Shown here: one piece after another, positions 22,066 to 31,630 of the stretch
Layout: each line of letters opens with the position of its first letter
How positions within the stretch are numbered: position 1 is the stretch's first letter
DNA from: Lysinibacillus timonensis
Lineage (GTDB): Bacteria > Bacillota > Bacilli > Bacillales_A > Planococcaceae
Assembly (NCBI RefSeq): GCF_900291985.1
Contig: NZ_LT985980.1
Coordinates: forward strand, 124,001 to 188,000
Length of the DNA stretch: 64,000 nucleotides
Reading direction: 5' to 3'
Notes under the pieces: model-generated
Databases searched by the model: none
What the model was told of the DNA's origin: nothing
What the model saw: only the letters and a program-made list of their open reading frames with translations
Translations under genes and position numbers: made by a program

Positions 22066-24855
22066 TTAAAATGTAAACATATTTCTACCTAGTTCTTTAG
22101 ATTTATATAGATTGTTATCCGCTAATTTGAATAATTCCTCGACTGACGTTGTATCGACTGGATAAAAAGAGATTCCGATACTTGCTGTTACCTGAATTTC
22201 ATGCTCTTTGAAATACATAGGGTTTTGAACAGTATGTAGCAATCGCTTTGAGATTTGCTGTACTGCTTCTTTATTGTTCACTTCTGGTAAAACGACCGTA
22301 AATTCATCTCCACCTACCCGAGAAACAGTATCTTGTTTTCGTAGTGAAGATTTGATTCTACGAGCAAACTCTTTAATTACTTCATCGCCAATATCATGCC
22401 CGTAAGTATCATTGATACTTTTAAATTTGTCACAATCAATTACTAACAATGCGGTTAGTTTTCTTGTTTTTTCAGAAGTAATGATTGCTTGGTTCAATTG
22501 TTCATTAAACAGTCTTCGATTCGGTAAACCAGTCAAATGGTCATAATAAGCTAATTTTTTAAGTTTTTTTTCTCTATTTTTCACATCGGTAATATCATCA
22601 GAGAATATCATAATTCGCTCTAGTTCTTGTTCTGGAGAAATAATCGGTGTGAAATGAGAGTTTAGCCATACAGCATATCCATCCTTGTGCAAATGTCGAA
22701 TTTCAATTTCAATTGCCTCTTTCTCATCAATTACTTTTTTCAATGTCGCCTTTGCTAAAGTTAAATCATCCGGGTATATATTTTGGTACAATGATTTTCC
22801 TATTTCTTCTCTTATAGAATAACCTAACACATCTTCTATTGAAGGTGAGACAAAGGAGATGTTTCCATTCAAATTTAAAATCTTTATAATACTTTTTGAG
22901 TTTTCGGCAATGATTCGGAAACGTTCTTCACTTTGACGTAAAGCTTGGTCAGCGCGTTTTTTTTGTGTAACATCTCGAAACATGACAACAATAAGATGTT
23001 CTCCATTCTCGCTTATGGATGCTGTTGTCGATTCTGCATATATTTTTTCACCATTAATATCGATAAAGATTTCTTCCTGATTTGTTGCTTTTTCGCCCAA
23101 TAACTTTGTACTTTTTGCACGTTCACTCACTGGTTGTTTATAACTATGGTGAACGAATTGAAGTAGTGGTTTACCAATGACTTGACTTGCTTTTTGAGCT
23201 TTTAATAGATTAATTGCTGCTTGATTAACGTAAGTTATGATTTTACCATTATGAATTACAAGCGGTTCTGGAGAGTATTCGATCACACGTCTAAATTTCT
23301 CTTCACTCTTTTTTAGTTTCGTAACTACTTGCTTTTCTTTTGTAATATCTTTGTAAATTACGATTGCCAAGTACATTTCATCGTTAATGGGACGATATGT
23401 TGCAATTATGTCAACGATAGATCCATCTTTTCTTTTACGTTTTGTCTCAAATTGTAAGTGCTCTTGTTTTCGAATACGTCCTAACAATTCGTCTAATTGA
23501 GGCACTTGGTTATCTAAATAAATATTTGTCAAAGGCATATTTAACAGTTCATCTGGTCTTAATTGAAACATTTCAGAAAACGTAGGATTTGCATGAAGAA
23601 TTTTTCCGTTATGCCCAAGCATGAATATGGCATCTGTAGAATAATTCCAAATTAAATCATGTTGTTTTTTTATTTTCTTCATTTCTTTTTCTTTTTTCTT
23701 TTGCTCTGTAATGTTACGAGCAATACTTGATATTCCAATCACCTCCCCAAACTCATCATAAAGAGGTGATAATGTTACACTGAGATCTAGAATTTGTCCT
23801 GTTTTTGTTTGTCTTTGTACATGGACATTTTGCATTTTTTTCCCTTGTAAAACCTGTTTATATTGTTCTTGCGCTTCATTTTTTAACCAGTCAGGAATTG
23901 TACCATTTGGTTGATGAATAATGTCTTTTTTTGTAAACCCAAAGACTTTTGTAAATGCTTCATTAATAAATTCGATTTCATAATTTAAATTGATGATGGA
24001 GATGGAATCATTGCTATGATTAACAAACGATTCCAATTGCTCGTTTACTCTATTTAGTTTATTTATAGCTTTTTTTTGTTCAGTAATATCTTTTGCAATT
24101 CCAAAAATACCTGTAACAATTCCTTCCTCAATGATGGGGATCTGTTTTATTTGAGCATAGATTTCTGTACCGTTTTTATGGTATATCACTGTTTCATAAT
24201 TGACTGTTTCCCCCATGATAGTACGGTTTAGCCATTCTTTTACATCATTCATTTGTTGTTTCGAAATAATTTGAAATAAATTCGTCCCCATCAATTCAAG
24301 TGGTGTATACCCAAATATTGATTTATTAGCCTCATTCGCTTCTAATACATAACCGTCCTTATCTAACATAAATACAGCGTCTTCGTTATTCTCAAACAGT
24401 GAATTCAATCGTAATTCGTTATGTTGTAGTAACCGCTTTGCCCTCTGTAGCTCCTGGAGTTTACTCATTCTATCTGTAATATCACGAACTATTGCTACAA
24501 TGTATAGTTCATCATAATTGTTGATAGGAGTTAAAATAGTCTCAGATATGAAGATTTCTCCATTTATTTCAGTTTGATCTTCAAATTTTACAACTTTATT
24601 CGTTTTAGCTACTTTTAAATGTTGTTTATGTAAGAATTCTGCACTTTCTTTCGGTAAAACGTCATAAAATGTCTTACCAAAAATGTTTTCATTTACTTTG
24701 ATTGCTTTCATGCCAGCTTTATTGGCTAGAACGTAATTTATAGAGTTCTCATGTACTTCCATAACAAAAAAGCTATCTTGAATAGAATTAAATACATTTA
24801 ACATCATGTTACTGAAAGTTGAAAAATCGTTTTCCATACTTTGTCCTTGAACCAT
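22066..24855 (-). CDS. Diguanylate cyclase with six PAS domains
   Basis: A 929-residue cytosolic protein with no membrane helix. About six PAS domains run in series (roughly 15-130, 145-265, 268-395, 398-515, 518-640 and 643-765), several followed by the PAC motif with DIT or DVT. The C-terminal GGDEF domain has RVGGDEF intact. An RKQD inhibitory site lies five residues before GGDEF, so product feedback is likely. There is no EAL domain. The ATG at 24855 has GGAG eight bases upstream; a second ATG at 24837 also has a site. It lies 310 bases upstream of the REC-GGDEF-EAL gene on the same strand, so separate transcription is likely. The signals sensed are unknown. Confidence 0.94.
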   Translation of the reverse strand: MVQGQSMENDFSTFSNMMLNVFNSIQDSFFVMEVHENSINYVLANKAGMKAIKVNENIFGKTFYDVLPKESAEFLHKQHLKVAKTNKVVKFEDQTEINGEIFISETILTPINNYDELYIVAIVRDITDRMSKLQELQRAKRLLQHNELRLNSLFENNEDAVFMLDKDGYVLEANEANKSIFGYTPLELMGTNLFQIISKQQMNDVKEWLNRTIMGETVNYETVIYHKNGTEIYAQIKQIPIIEEGIVTGIFGIAKDITEQKKAINKLNRVNEQLESFVNHSNDSISIINLNYEIEFINEAFTKVFGFTKKDIIHQPNGTIPDWLKNEAQEQYKQVLQGKKMQNVHVQRQTKTGQILDLSVTLSPLYDEFGEVIGISSIARNITEQKKKEKEMKKIKKQHDLIWNYSTDAIFMLGHNGKILHANPTFSEMFQLRPDELLNMPLTNIYLDNQVPQLDELLGRIRKQEHLQFETKRKRKDGSIVDIIATYRPINDEMYLAIVIYKDITKEKQVVTKLKKSEEKFRRVIEYSPEPLVIHNGKIITYVNQAAINLLKAQKASQVIGKPLLQFVHHSYKQPVSERAKSTKLLGEKATNQEEIFIDINGEKIYAESTTASISENGEHLIVVMFRDVTQKKRADQALRQSEERFRIIAENSKSIIKILNLNGNISFVSPSIEDVLGYSIREEIGKSLYQNIYPDDLTLAKATLKKVIDEKEAIEIEIRHLHKDGYAVWLNSHFTPIISPEQELERIMIFSDDITDVKNREKKLKKLAYYDHLTGLPNRRLFNEQLNQAIITSEKTRKLTALLVIDCDKFKSINDTYGHDIGDEVIKEFARRIKSSLRKQDTVSRVGGDEFTVVLPEVNNKEAVQQISKRLLHTVQNPMYFKEHEIQVTASIGISFYPVDTTSVEELFKLADNNLYKSKELGRNMFTF

Positions 24856-25108
24856 TTAAATTACTCCGTTTCACTGTTTGATTTTCCGTATTGACTACTT
24901 TTTTATTCTAAAGGATGGTAGAAAAAGGGTATATCACCATTCCTTCTTATTTTAGTAGGAATGGATTCCTACTTTTGTTAATATAGCACTCGTAATGTTT
25001 AAACCTACTACGTATAATTATTTATTCCTTTAGTGTATTTTTCCCCAAAACTTTAGGTGAAACTTCAACACTAGTATGTGTTGGTCTTTCTATTTTATAG
25101 CTTAAAAA

Positions 25109-25139
25109 AGAAGTATCCCCTTTTCAGGTGAATACTTCT
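25109..25139 (-). terminator. Terminator of the alpha/beta hydrolase gene
   Basis: AGAAGTAT and ATACTTCT pair, followed on the minus strand by TTTTTTAAG. The upstream arm overlaps the last codons of the gene. Confidence 0.8.
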
Positions 25140-26026
25140 ACTTCTTGATCTTCTTTAAGTAAAAATTCTGCAGCAATTTCATAACCGCGCATGTAATCTG
25201 GGGAACCTGGGAAGATATGCATAAACCCATGTATATTACCATCAAATCGAATCAATTTCACATTGGCTCCTGCTCCCTTCATTTTTTCTGCATATGCCTC
25301 TCCTTCATCACAATAGGGATCATACTCGGCGGTATAAATTAATGTATCAGGCATTTTCGATAAAGTATCATTGGAGGTATTGATGGGTGAATGATCAATA
25401 AAACGTGTTAATTGAGGTTGTTTTTTCGCTATATCAACACCATATTTAGCGTTATACATTTTGCGTGAGAGGTATTCGCTATCATCAATCGTTTCAACTA
25501 AGTCCGTTACTGGATAAAATAAAATTTGCTTGTCGAATGAAATTTCTCCAGATTCGATTGATTTAGTTACAATGGATGTAGTAATGGTTGCTCCAACACT
25601 TGCGCCACATATGTTTATATCGTTTCGGCTTGAATGAAACGTATTTGCATGATTTTGAATCCATTTGGTTGTTTGGTAACAACGATCTAAAAAGTCTGTA
25701 TGGGCTAAATCCGAAGAAGAATAATTCACGGCTATGACCTTGTGGCCTGAAAAGGAAGCAATCATTCGACAAGGAATATCAGCTAATTCCAAATCATTAC
25801 TTATAAAATTTCCTTCATGGAAAAATACTAACAGAGAATAATGATCTTTCTTTTCCGGTGTATAAACTTTTATAGATATATCCCCAGTGGGTAGCGGAAT
25901 TGTTTGTTCTTCAATTTGGTAGACTGAGGGTCTCCTTTCCTCTGGTGGATTTTCAATTTTAATACCATCTTTGCGTTCATCTGAATGATGATCTAAATGT
26001 TGTAATATATAGGAATGTATTGGCAT
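25124..26026 (-). CDS. Alpha/beta hydrolase, hormone-sensitive-lipase-like esterase
   Basis: Probable carboxylesterase of 300 residues. The nucleophile elbow is GASVGA and acid and base residues follow in TAEYDPYCDEG and GNIHGFMH, giving a Ser-Asp-His triad. The oxyanion motif, usually HGGG, reads HEGN here, which may change substrate choice. The ATG at 26026 is preferred because AAAGGAG lies six bases upstream; the frame is open further to 26065. It follows the SASP gene's terminator and appears monocistronic. Substrate unknown. Confidence 0.85.
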   Translation of the reverse strand: MPIHSYILQHLDHHSDERKDGIKIENPPEERRPSVYQIEEQTIPLPTGDISIKVYTPEKKDHYSLLVFFHEGNFISNDLELADIPCRMIASFSGHKVIAVNYSSSDLAHTDFLDRCYQTTKWIQNHANTFHSSRNDINICGASVGATITTSIVTKSIESGEISFDKQILFYPVTDLVETIDDSEYLSRKMYNAKYGVDIAKKQPQLTRFIDHSPINTSNDTLSKMPDTLIYTAEYDPYCDEGEAYAEKMKGAGANVKLIRFDGNIHGFMHIFPGSPDYMRGYEIAAEFLLKEDQEVEVFT

Positions 26027-26058
26027 AACATGCTCCTTTCTGTTATTGATATTAAAAA

Positions 26059-26086
26059 ACTGCACCTCAAAATTTAGAGATGCAGT
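26059..26086 (-). terminator. Terminator of the SASP gene
   Basis: ACTGCATCTC and GAGGTGCAGT (minus strand) form a stem with a single mismatch, followed by TTTTTAA. Confidence 0.88.
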
Positions 26087-26107
26087 CCGAGTAAACTTTC
26101 AACGTTT

Positions 26108-26296
26108 TTAATTGTGATTCAATTGGGACTTTACTTCCTCAACGTTTGTATCACTAAATATCGACGTTCCTTTTCCGCCCGTTTGTGCTAGTAATTTAAA
26201 CACTTCATTGTAGGATAAACCTGATTGGGCGTTACGTTTTTTTACTTCATTAATATTCGTACCTGCAACAGTATATTGATCATTATTTTGTTTCAT
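26108..26296 (-). CDS. Gamma-type small acid-soluble spore protein
   Basis: A 62-residue hydrophilic protein with an internal repeat: TNINEVKKRN near the start and TNVEEVKSQL near the end. This matches the TNAQQVRKQN units of SspE-like gamma SASPs. The sequence between them (SIFSDTN) resembles the germination-protease site TEFASET. Gamma SASPs are amino-acid stores in the spore core rather than DNA binders. GGGGGTAACC precedes the ATG. A forespore promoter is expected; I saw only weak candidates in the 26297-26400 stretch. Confidence 0.8.
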   Translation of the reverse strand: MKQNNDQYTVAGTNINEVKKRNAQSGLSYNEVFKLLAQTGGKGTSIFSDTNVEEVKSQLNHN

Positions 26297-26561
26297 TTAG
26301 GTTACCCCCAAATTGATTTGATTTTATTTTGTGTCAATAAAGTGGTTTTATAAATGGTACTTGTCTTTTCATATGACTTCTTTTGCCATGGATGACGGTC
26401 GTATAAGTTAAAGGATGATTTTTATAATAGGAAGGTAGCCATAATTTTTCATTCCCCTATGTATAATGTGAAATTTGAAGTGATTTGGATGGATATGAAC
26501 TTACGCACCCATCGGTCATTTACCTCATATTCTAATACTAAAAGAATCGAGGTGAACGGTT

Positions 26562-27959
26562 ATGCTTTCACTGGGTGTTGAGTTAACAGCTCTTCATTGG
26601 ATATATGTTGTATTTATCGTTCTCATTATTGGATTAATGGTGAAACGGCGAGATACTACGCTCATTAGTATACTTGGTATATTTTTGATTGCAGTAGTTG
26701 CAACTGGGGATTTAGTCGCATCTATTAGTGGTGTTTTTAAAAGTTTTGTCTTTGCAACGACTGAACTATTATCTACGATTTTGATCATATGTATTATTGT
26801 TGCCATGAGTAAAGTGCTCCAAAAAACGGGTATTAATGAAGTAATGATTGCACCATTTACTAAAATTATTAAATCACCTTCTTTAGCGTATTGGACGATT
26901 GGTATTCTGATGATGCTTATATCATGGTTTTTCTGGCCATCACCAGCAGTTGCATTATTAGGTGCGGTTATGTTACCAGTGGCAATCCGTGCGGGGCTTC
27001 CAGCTCTTGGAGTAGCGATGGCAATGAACTTGTTTGGGCATGGGATTGCACTATCAAGTGACTTTATTATTCAAGGTGCTCCCAAATTAACAGCGGATGC
27101 TGCTGGAATTCCTGTTTCAGACGTTGTAACAGCCAGTATTCCGTTAGTCATTACAATGGGAGTTGTAACAACCCTAGTTGCCTTTTTCTTATTAAAACGA
27201 GATATCAAGCGCGGTACAATGGAAATGGTAGGGTCTTATGATGGAGAATTAGAGGTAGAAAAATCAGAGGATATATTGACATTAAGACAAAAACAATTTT
27301 TTGCAGTTCTAATTCCAGTCGCTTTTTTATTAGACGTTGTAGCCATGTCTGTATTTAACTTATCAGGTGGAGATGCTACAGCGATCGTTGGTGGTACAGC
27401 TATAATTATATTGTTACTATTGACGATGTTTGCGCATAAAAGTAGCGGTCTAGAAAAAACGACTAGTTATTTAATAGAAGGATTTCAGTTTGGATTTAAA
27501 GTATTTGGGCCAGTGATTCCAATCGCTGCATTCTTTTATCTTGGGGATTCTGGTTATACGGCGATGATTGGTGATTTGCCAGATGGTTCCCAGGGTATCG
27601 TCAATGACCTAGGTATGGCACTAGCAGGAGTTGTTCCACTAACGAAGGAAATCGCTGCAATTACGTTGACGGGTGTCGGAGCTATTACTGGATTGGACGG
27701 TTCTGGTTTCTCTGGAATAACACTTGCAGGTTCCATTGCAAACTTGTTTGGTACAGCTATTGAAAGTGGCACTGCAACACTAACCGCTCTTGGTCAAATC
27801 GCCGCAATTTGGGTTGGTGGCGGTACATTAGTTCCTTGGGCATTAATTCCTGCTGCAGCAATTTGTAACGTTAGTCCATTTGAGCTTGCAAGACGAAATC
27901 TTATACCAGTAGTTGCTGGGTTGGTTGTTACGACGATTGTAGCAATGTTTTTAATATAA
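26562..27959 (+). CDS. Large integral membrane permease, probable ion transporter superfamily
   Basis: A 465-residue protein with about twelve hydrophobic segments and two related halves. The half-repeat signature is a polar break in a helix, as in PSPAVALLGAVMLPVAIRAGLP and GLDGSGFSGITLAGSIANLFG. This layout resembles the ion-transporter (GntP/DcuC/CitM-like) superfamily, but I cannot name a substrate. GAGGTGAACGGT precedes the ATG at 26562. It is transcribed alone toward the thiolase gene. The 265-base upstream region contains TATAAT at 26462-26467 with no good -35. Confidence 0.7.
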   Translation: MLSLGVELTALHWIYVVFIVLIIGLMVKRRDTTLISILGIFLIAVVATGDLVASISGVFKSFVFATTELLSTILIICIIVAMSKVLQKTGINEVMIAPFTKIIKSPSLAYWTIGILMMLISWFFWPSPAVALLGAVMLPVAIRAGLPALGVAMAMNLFGHGIALSSDFIIQGAPKLTADAAGIPVSDVVTASIPLVITMGVVTTLVAFFLLKRDIKRGTMEMVGSYDGELEVEKSEDILTLRQKQFFAVLIPVAFLLDVVAMSVFNLSGGDATAIVGGTAIIILLLLTMFAHKSSGLEKTTSYLIEGFQFGFKVFGPVIPIAAFFYLGDSGYTAMIGDLPDGSQGIVNDLGMALAGVVPLTKEIAAITLTGVGAITGLDGSGFSGITLAGSIANLFGTAIESGTATLTALGQIAAIWVGGGTLVPWALIPAAAICNVSPFELARRNLIPVVAGLVVTTIVAMFLI

Positions 27960-27964
27960 TAATA

Positions 27965-28000
27965 AAAAGATAGTGAGTTATGAATTGCTCACTATCTTTT
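27965..28000. terminator. Bidirectional terminator
   Basis: AAAAGATAGTGAG and CTCACTATCTTTT form a perfect 13-base-pair stem between the permease and the convergent thiolase gene. Confidence 0.92.
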
Positions 28001-28013
28001 ATAGTAGCTATGT

Positions 28014-29198
28014 TTAAGTATACATTACATTTTCAATGAGAATTGCAATTCCTTGTCCCCCACCAATACAAAGGGAGGCAATACCGTACTTTTTATTTTG
28101 TAGTTGAAGTTCTTTTGCTAATGAATACGTAATTCGAGCACCACTAGCACCAACAGGGTGACCTAAAGCGATAGCTCCACCGTTGACATTAACTTTTGAA
28201 GCGTCCAATTTTAGCTCCTTTAATACCGCTAATGTTTGTGCTGCAAAAGCTTCATTAATTTCAAATAGGTCAATCTTGTCTATAGTTAATTTCGCTTTCT
28301 CTAACACATTTAGTATAGCTGGTACAGGTCCGATTCCCATAATATTCGGATCAACTCCAGCAACAGCCCAAGTAAGAATTTTAGCCATAGGTTTTAGATG
28401 ATATTTGTTTACAGCTTCTTCTGATGTTATAACCAATGCGGCAGCTCCATCATTGATACCACTTGAATTTCCAGCTGTTACAGTACCATTCTTAAAAAAA
28501 GCTGGTTTTAAATTGCTTAATTTCTCCATGCTTGTTTGTGGACGAATGTGTTCATCCTTTTCTACAATTAGTTCCTGTCCTTTTGGATTTTTCGTGATGA
28601 CAGGTACGATTTCTAGTGCAAAGCGCCCAGATTCGGAAGCCATATGAGCTCTATGATGTGAAATCATTGAATACTCATCTTGTTCTTCTCTACTAATCTT
28701 ATATTTTTCTGCCAGATTTTCTGCCGTCATACCCATACCACAACCTATATATTCGTCCGTTAATGTTCCCCATAGCATATCATCAATAACGGGTGCTTTA
28801 TTTGGACTACCAAAACGTGTACCTCTTAAAGAATGTGGCGCTCGTGACATATTTTCTGTGCCTCCAGCTACAATATAATGCGCATCACCTAACAGAATAG
28901 ACTGCGCACCGCTTATGATTGCTTGTAGGCCTGAACCGCATAAACGATTAATAGTAAGGGCAGTTGAAGATTCTTCTAGCCCGCTCTTTAACCCTATATG
29001 ACGGGTTAAGTAAGCAGCGTTTTTATGTGTATGAATGACATTCCCAAAAATAATCTCATCGATTTCCTCAGGTTCAATATTGCTTTTCTTTAACGCTTCC
29101 TTCGTTACTGCAACTCCTAAATCGACATCTTCTGTTTGCAAAAACGCTCCTCCAAAACTACCAAATGCGGTACGACTTCCTTCAATAATATACACCAT
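28014..29198 (-). CDS. Acetyl-CoA C-acetyltransferase (thiolase)
   Basis: Thiolase of 394 residues, which condenses or cleaves acyl-CoA thioesters. The nucleophile Cys87 lies in NRLCGSGLQAI, NEAFAAQ is intact, and the catalytic His347 (GHPVGASGARI) and Cys377 (CIGGGQG) are present. The sequence is of the degradative/biosynthetic thiolase II type common in Bacillales. GGGGGAG lies seven bases before the ATG. No other fatty-acid gene adjoins it, so its pathway (acetoacetyl-CoA formation or beta-oxidation) is not fixed by context. Confidence 0.93.
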   Translation of the reverse strand: MVYIIEGSRTAFGSFGGAFLQTEDVDLGVAVTKEALKKSNIEPEEIDEIIFGNVIHTHKNAAYLTRHIGLKSGLEESSTALTINRLCGSGLQAIISGAQSILLGDAHYIVAGGTENMSRAPHSLRGTRFGSPNKAPVIDDMLWGTLTDEYIGCGMGMTAENLAEKYKISREEQDEYSMISHHRAHMASESGRFALEIVPVITKNPKGQELIVEKDEHIRPQTSMEKLSNLKPAFFKNGTVTAGNSSGINDGAAALVITSEEAVNKYHLKPMAKILTWAVAGVDPNIMGIGPVPAILNVLEKAKLTIDKIDLFEINEAFAAQTLAVLKELKLDASKVNVNGGAIALGHPVGASGARITYSLAKELQLQNKKYGIASLCIGGGQGIAILIENVMYT

Positions 29199-29351
29199 AT
29201 CCGTACTCCCCCTTTAGTGGGCAATTATTTTCAACTAATCTATTATTTAATAACTTATTAAACTTCCATCAACTCATACTATGTTTTGATTTAGTCTTAT
29301 ATTAAATTTTAAAGTCGTGCAATTTGATCCCCGAAATTTAAAAAAATAAAA

Positions 29352-29378
29352 AACAGGCATCTTTGAAAAGTGCCTGTT
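29352..29378 (-). terminator. Terminator of the metallo-hydrolase gene
   Basis: AACAGGCA and TGCCTGTT with inner CTTT/AAAG pairing. TTTTTTATTTTTTT follows on the minus strand. Confidence 0.9.
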
Positions 29379-29391
29379 AAACATAATATAT

Positions 29392-30234
29392 TTAATTTAA
29401 GTATCGCCCATATGCTGGTTTGGCTATCTCGTCAAAATTTTTAGCGAGATTTTCTAGATTTTCTTTCAGTTCTTCACCTGACATGACGAGTCCATGGCCC
29501 GTAATGGCAACAGATGGATTTAAATAAGCTAATTTTGTGACGGATTCTCTTGCTAAGTCCCAATCAGTTGTAAAATATCGTGGTGGGCCCGTTATTTCTT
29601 TTTCTTGCACTAAAACTTTGAATAAAGAATCTTGCCTAACCGTCACGAAAGCATCTCCCACAATTAAAGCTCTGTCACTATCTCTAAAGAACGAAACATG
29701 GCCTGGTGAATGCCCTGGTGTATGAATCCACTTCCAACCCGTTAAACTTGGAATCGAGCCATCGTTAGGAAGAGGCTTCACGTGATTCCCTAACTGAATT
29801 GGGTCATTAGGGAAGTAAAAAGACATTCTAGCAACAAATCCACCCTCTACTGCCGTGTCTGCTTCTGGATATTTCAATTGGCCTGTTAAGTAAGGAATTT
29901 CTAATGGATGCGCATATACAGGTACATTCCAATGTTCAATTAATTCAATAATACTGCCTACATGATCAAAGTGACCATGTGTTAAAATAATCGCTTTTGG
30001 CCTCGTATTCTTGCCGAATTTTTCCTCAGCTTCTTGAATAATCGTTTCAGAAGCTTTTGGCATACCTGCATCTATTAATACCCAACCATTTTGATCTCCA
30101 ACGAAACATAGGTTCACCACTTGATTTGTACATACGTAAATATCAGAAGTAATTTGTTTTCCAAATCCACTCATTACGGAAGTAACCGGGATATATTTAT
30201 AATCATCGCCGTAATTCATTTGTTCATTGTTCAT
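29392..30234 (-). CDS. Metallo-beta-lactamase-fold hydrolase
   Basis: A 280-residue MBL-fold enzyme with the dinuclear metal motif LTHGHFDHVGS, a downstream HTPGHSPGH and ALIVGDAF, and TGHG near the end. This glyoxalase II/lactonase-like branch hydrolyses thioesters or lactones; the substrate is not predictable. The ATG at 30234 is preferred to a TTG at 30243 because AGGAGG nearly abuts the TTG. No signal peptide. It appears monocistronic. Confidence 0.88.
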   Translation of the reverse strand: MNNEQMNYGDDYKYIPVTSVMSGFGKQITSDIYVCTNQVVNLCFVGDQNGWVLIDAGMPKASETIIQEAEEKFGKNTRPKAIILTHGHFDHVGSIIELIEHWNVPVYAHPLEIPYLTGQLKYPEADTAVEGGFVARMSFYFPNDPIQLGNHVKPLPNDGSIPSLTGWKWIHTPGHSPGHVSFFRDSDRALIVGDAFVTVRQDSLFKVLVQEKEITGPPRYFTTDWDLARESVTKLAYLNPSVAITGHGLVMSGEELKENLENLAKNFDEIAKPAYGRYLN

Positions 30235-30304
30235 AACACACAAACCTCCTCTTGTTACGTATTTTTTCTAAAACTTATAACTTTATTCATTTAAAAGAGG
30301 AAAA

Positions 30305-30323
30305 CCCACGTTTAATACGTGGG
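30305..30323 (-). terminator. Terminator-like hairpin after the anti-sigma gene
   Basis: CCCACGT and ACGTGGG form a compact seven-base-pair stem followed by TTTTCCTCTTTT on the minus strand. The T-run is short, so termination may be partial. Confidence 0.65.
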
Positions 30324-30333
30324 CTAAAAAGCA

Positions 30334-31629
30334 TTATTGAATAGGAATTTCAATTTCTGCGGATCCATTTAAAAAGCTTGGATAGCTATTAAAGTAAAGT
30401 TTTACGGGATTTAAAGCATCTTTTAAATCAAATGAATACGTTGCTTCTTGTCTTTGCTCTATTGTTGAAATGGAATGACTATTTGAGTAATATATATTGC
30501 CATTCGCATCTAATACTTTACTGAATAGTTGACCTTTCATTTCAGAGTGATCGGTATAAGTAACATCAATCCAATTAAATCCACCAACTTTTATATCTAT
30601 TTCATTTTCAAGCGGATTCTTTAATACTTTTTGCTTTAGGAAATCAACTACTACATAATCTTCTCCTTTAGGCAACGCCTCTATTTCGTCTAAGATAAGG
30701 GTTAGTTTTTCTGGTTTTCTGAAGTAGTTACTTTGTATGAATAGACTAATTGATTCATCTCTGAATCCACCAAAAGAAATTAATCCATTTGAGGGTCTAC
30801 CCCATTCTTCCCCATTTTCATCTAACAATTTAATTCGGTCTATATTTAAAATTTGCATTGTATTTTCTTCGTCTACCGATAGTTTGATTTCAGCTCTTAA
30901 AGGTGAGATTTTAATGAATTCTATAATGATTTTTTGACCATCAACTACTACCACCTTATTTTGTTCAATGATTTTTGATTGCTGGATTGGTTTAGACAAA
31001 GTAAAAGGCACGTTAAAGGAAGTATCCTCTTCATCATCAAATGTTACGTTTAATTCAAAGTTTGGATTGGAGTAATCAATTACTTCACTAGCCACGACCT
31101 CAAATTTATCTTTTATAATATTAGTTGGTTCTTCAGCATACCAACTATACATACTAGACGCTTGTAAATTCTCTCCATTTTGCGTTAAATCAAATTCTGT
31201 CGTGTCTAATTTTGATATATCATAAGGGGCTTCTAATTGATAAAAAATAATCATCCCGGATTCATCCGCAATTGTTCCTAGTATAGTAAGGGTTAGATTA
31301 TTCTTCGTTTGGACAATTCCAAGCTCTTCATAGTATTCATTTTCAACGATATCTTTAACCCCTTTATCTGCGGTTATGAGCTCAACAAGAGGGGCAAAGC
31401 CAGGAATTTTGGCCACAGATTGTGCAAATGCAGGTGAAATACGAATCGAAGTGACAAATACTATAATTAATATAGTAACTATGGCTAATTGTTTGTAAAT
31501 GGTAGCATTTCGATTATCTCGTTTCTTATATTTGGAATAGCCTGCTTGTCGAGCTTTCGCTAATTTATCCTTTGGTACTTCTATAGTGTCCATTTCTGAA
31601 AGTAGACGTTGTATTTCTTTTTCGTTCAT
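30334..31629 (-). CDS. DUF4179-type membrane anti-sigma-like protein
   Basis: Probable partner of the sigma factor encoded just upstream. The 431-residue protein has a cytosolic N-terminus of about 47 residues (EIQRLLSEMDTIEVPKDKLAKAR) and one membrane helix (QLAIVTILIIVFVTSIRI). A large extracytoplasmic domain opens with PGFAPLVELI, typical of DUF4179. Such proteins commonly hold ECF sigma factors at the membrane. The ATG at 31629 has GGGGGGA upstream and lies one base after the sigma-factor stop. The in-frame TTG at 31650 is less likely. Confidence 0.85.
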   Translation of the reverse strand: MNEKEIQRLLSEMDTIEVPKDKLAKARQAGYSKYKKRDNRNATIYKQLAIVTILIIVFVTSIRISPAFAQSVAKIPGFAPLVELITADKGVKDIVENEYYEELGIVQTKNNLTLTILGTIADESGMIIFYQLEAPYDISKLDTTEFDLTQNGENLQASSMYSWYAEEPTNIIKDKFEVVASEVIDYSNPNFELNVTFDDEEDTSFNVPFTLSKPIQQSKIIEQNKVVVVDGQKIIIEFIKISPLRAEIKLSVDEENTMQILNIDRIKLLDENGEEWGRPSNGLISFGGFRDESISLFIQSNYFRKPEKLTLILDEIEALPKGEDYVVVDFLKQKVLKNPLENEIDIKVGGFNWIDVTYTDHSEMKGQLFSKVLDANGNIYYSNSHSISTIEQRQEATYSFDLKDALNPVKLYFNSYPSFLNGSAEIEIPIQ

Positions 31630-31630
31630 T

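Noticed and set aside
26430-26470. Promoter for the permease gene at TATAAT 26462-26467
   Set aside because: The -10 is perfect but the -35 position reads CCATAA, so the call is too weak to list as a feature.
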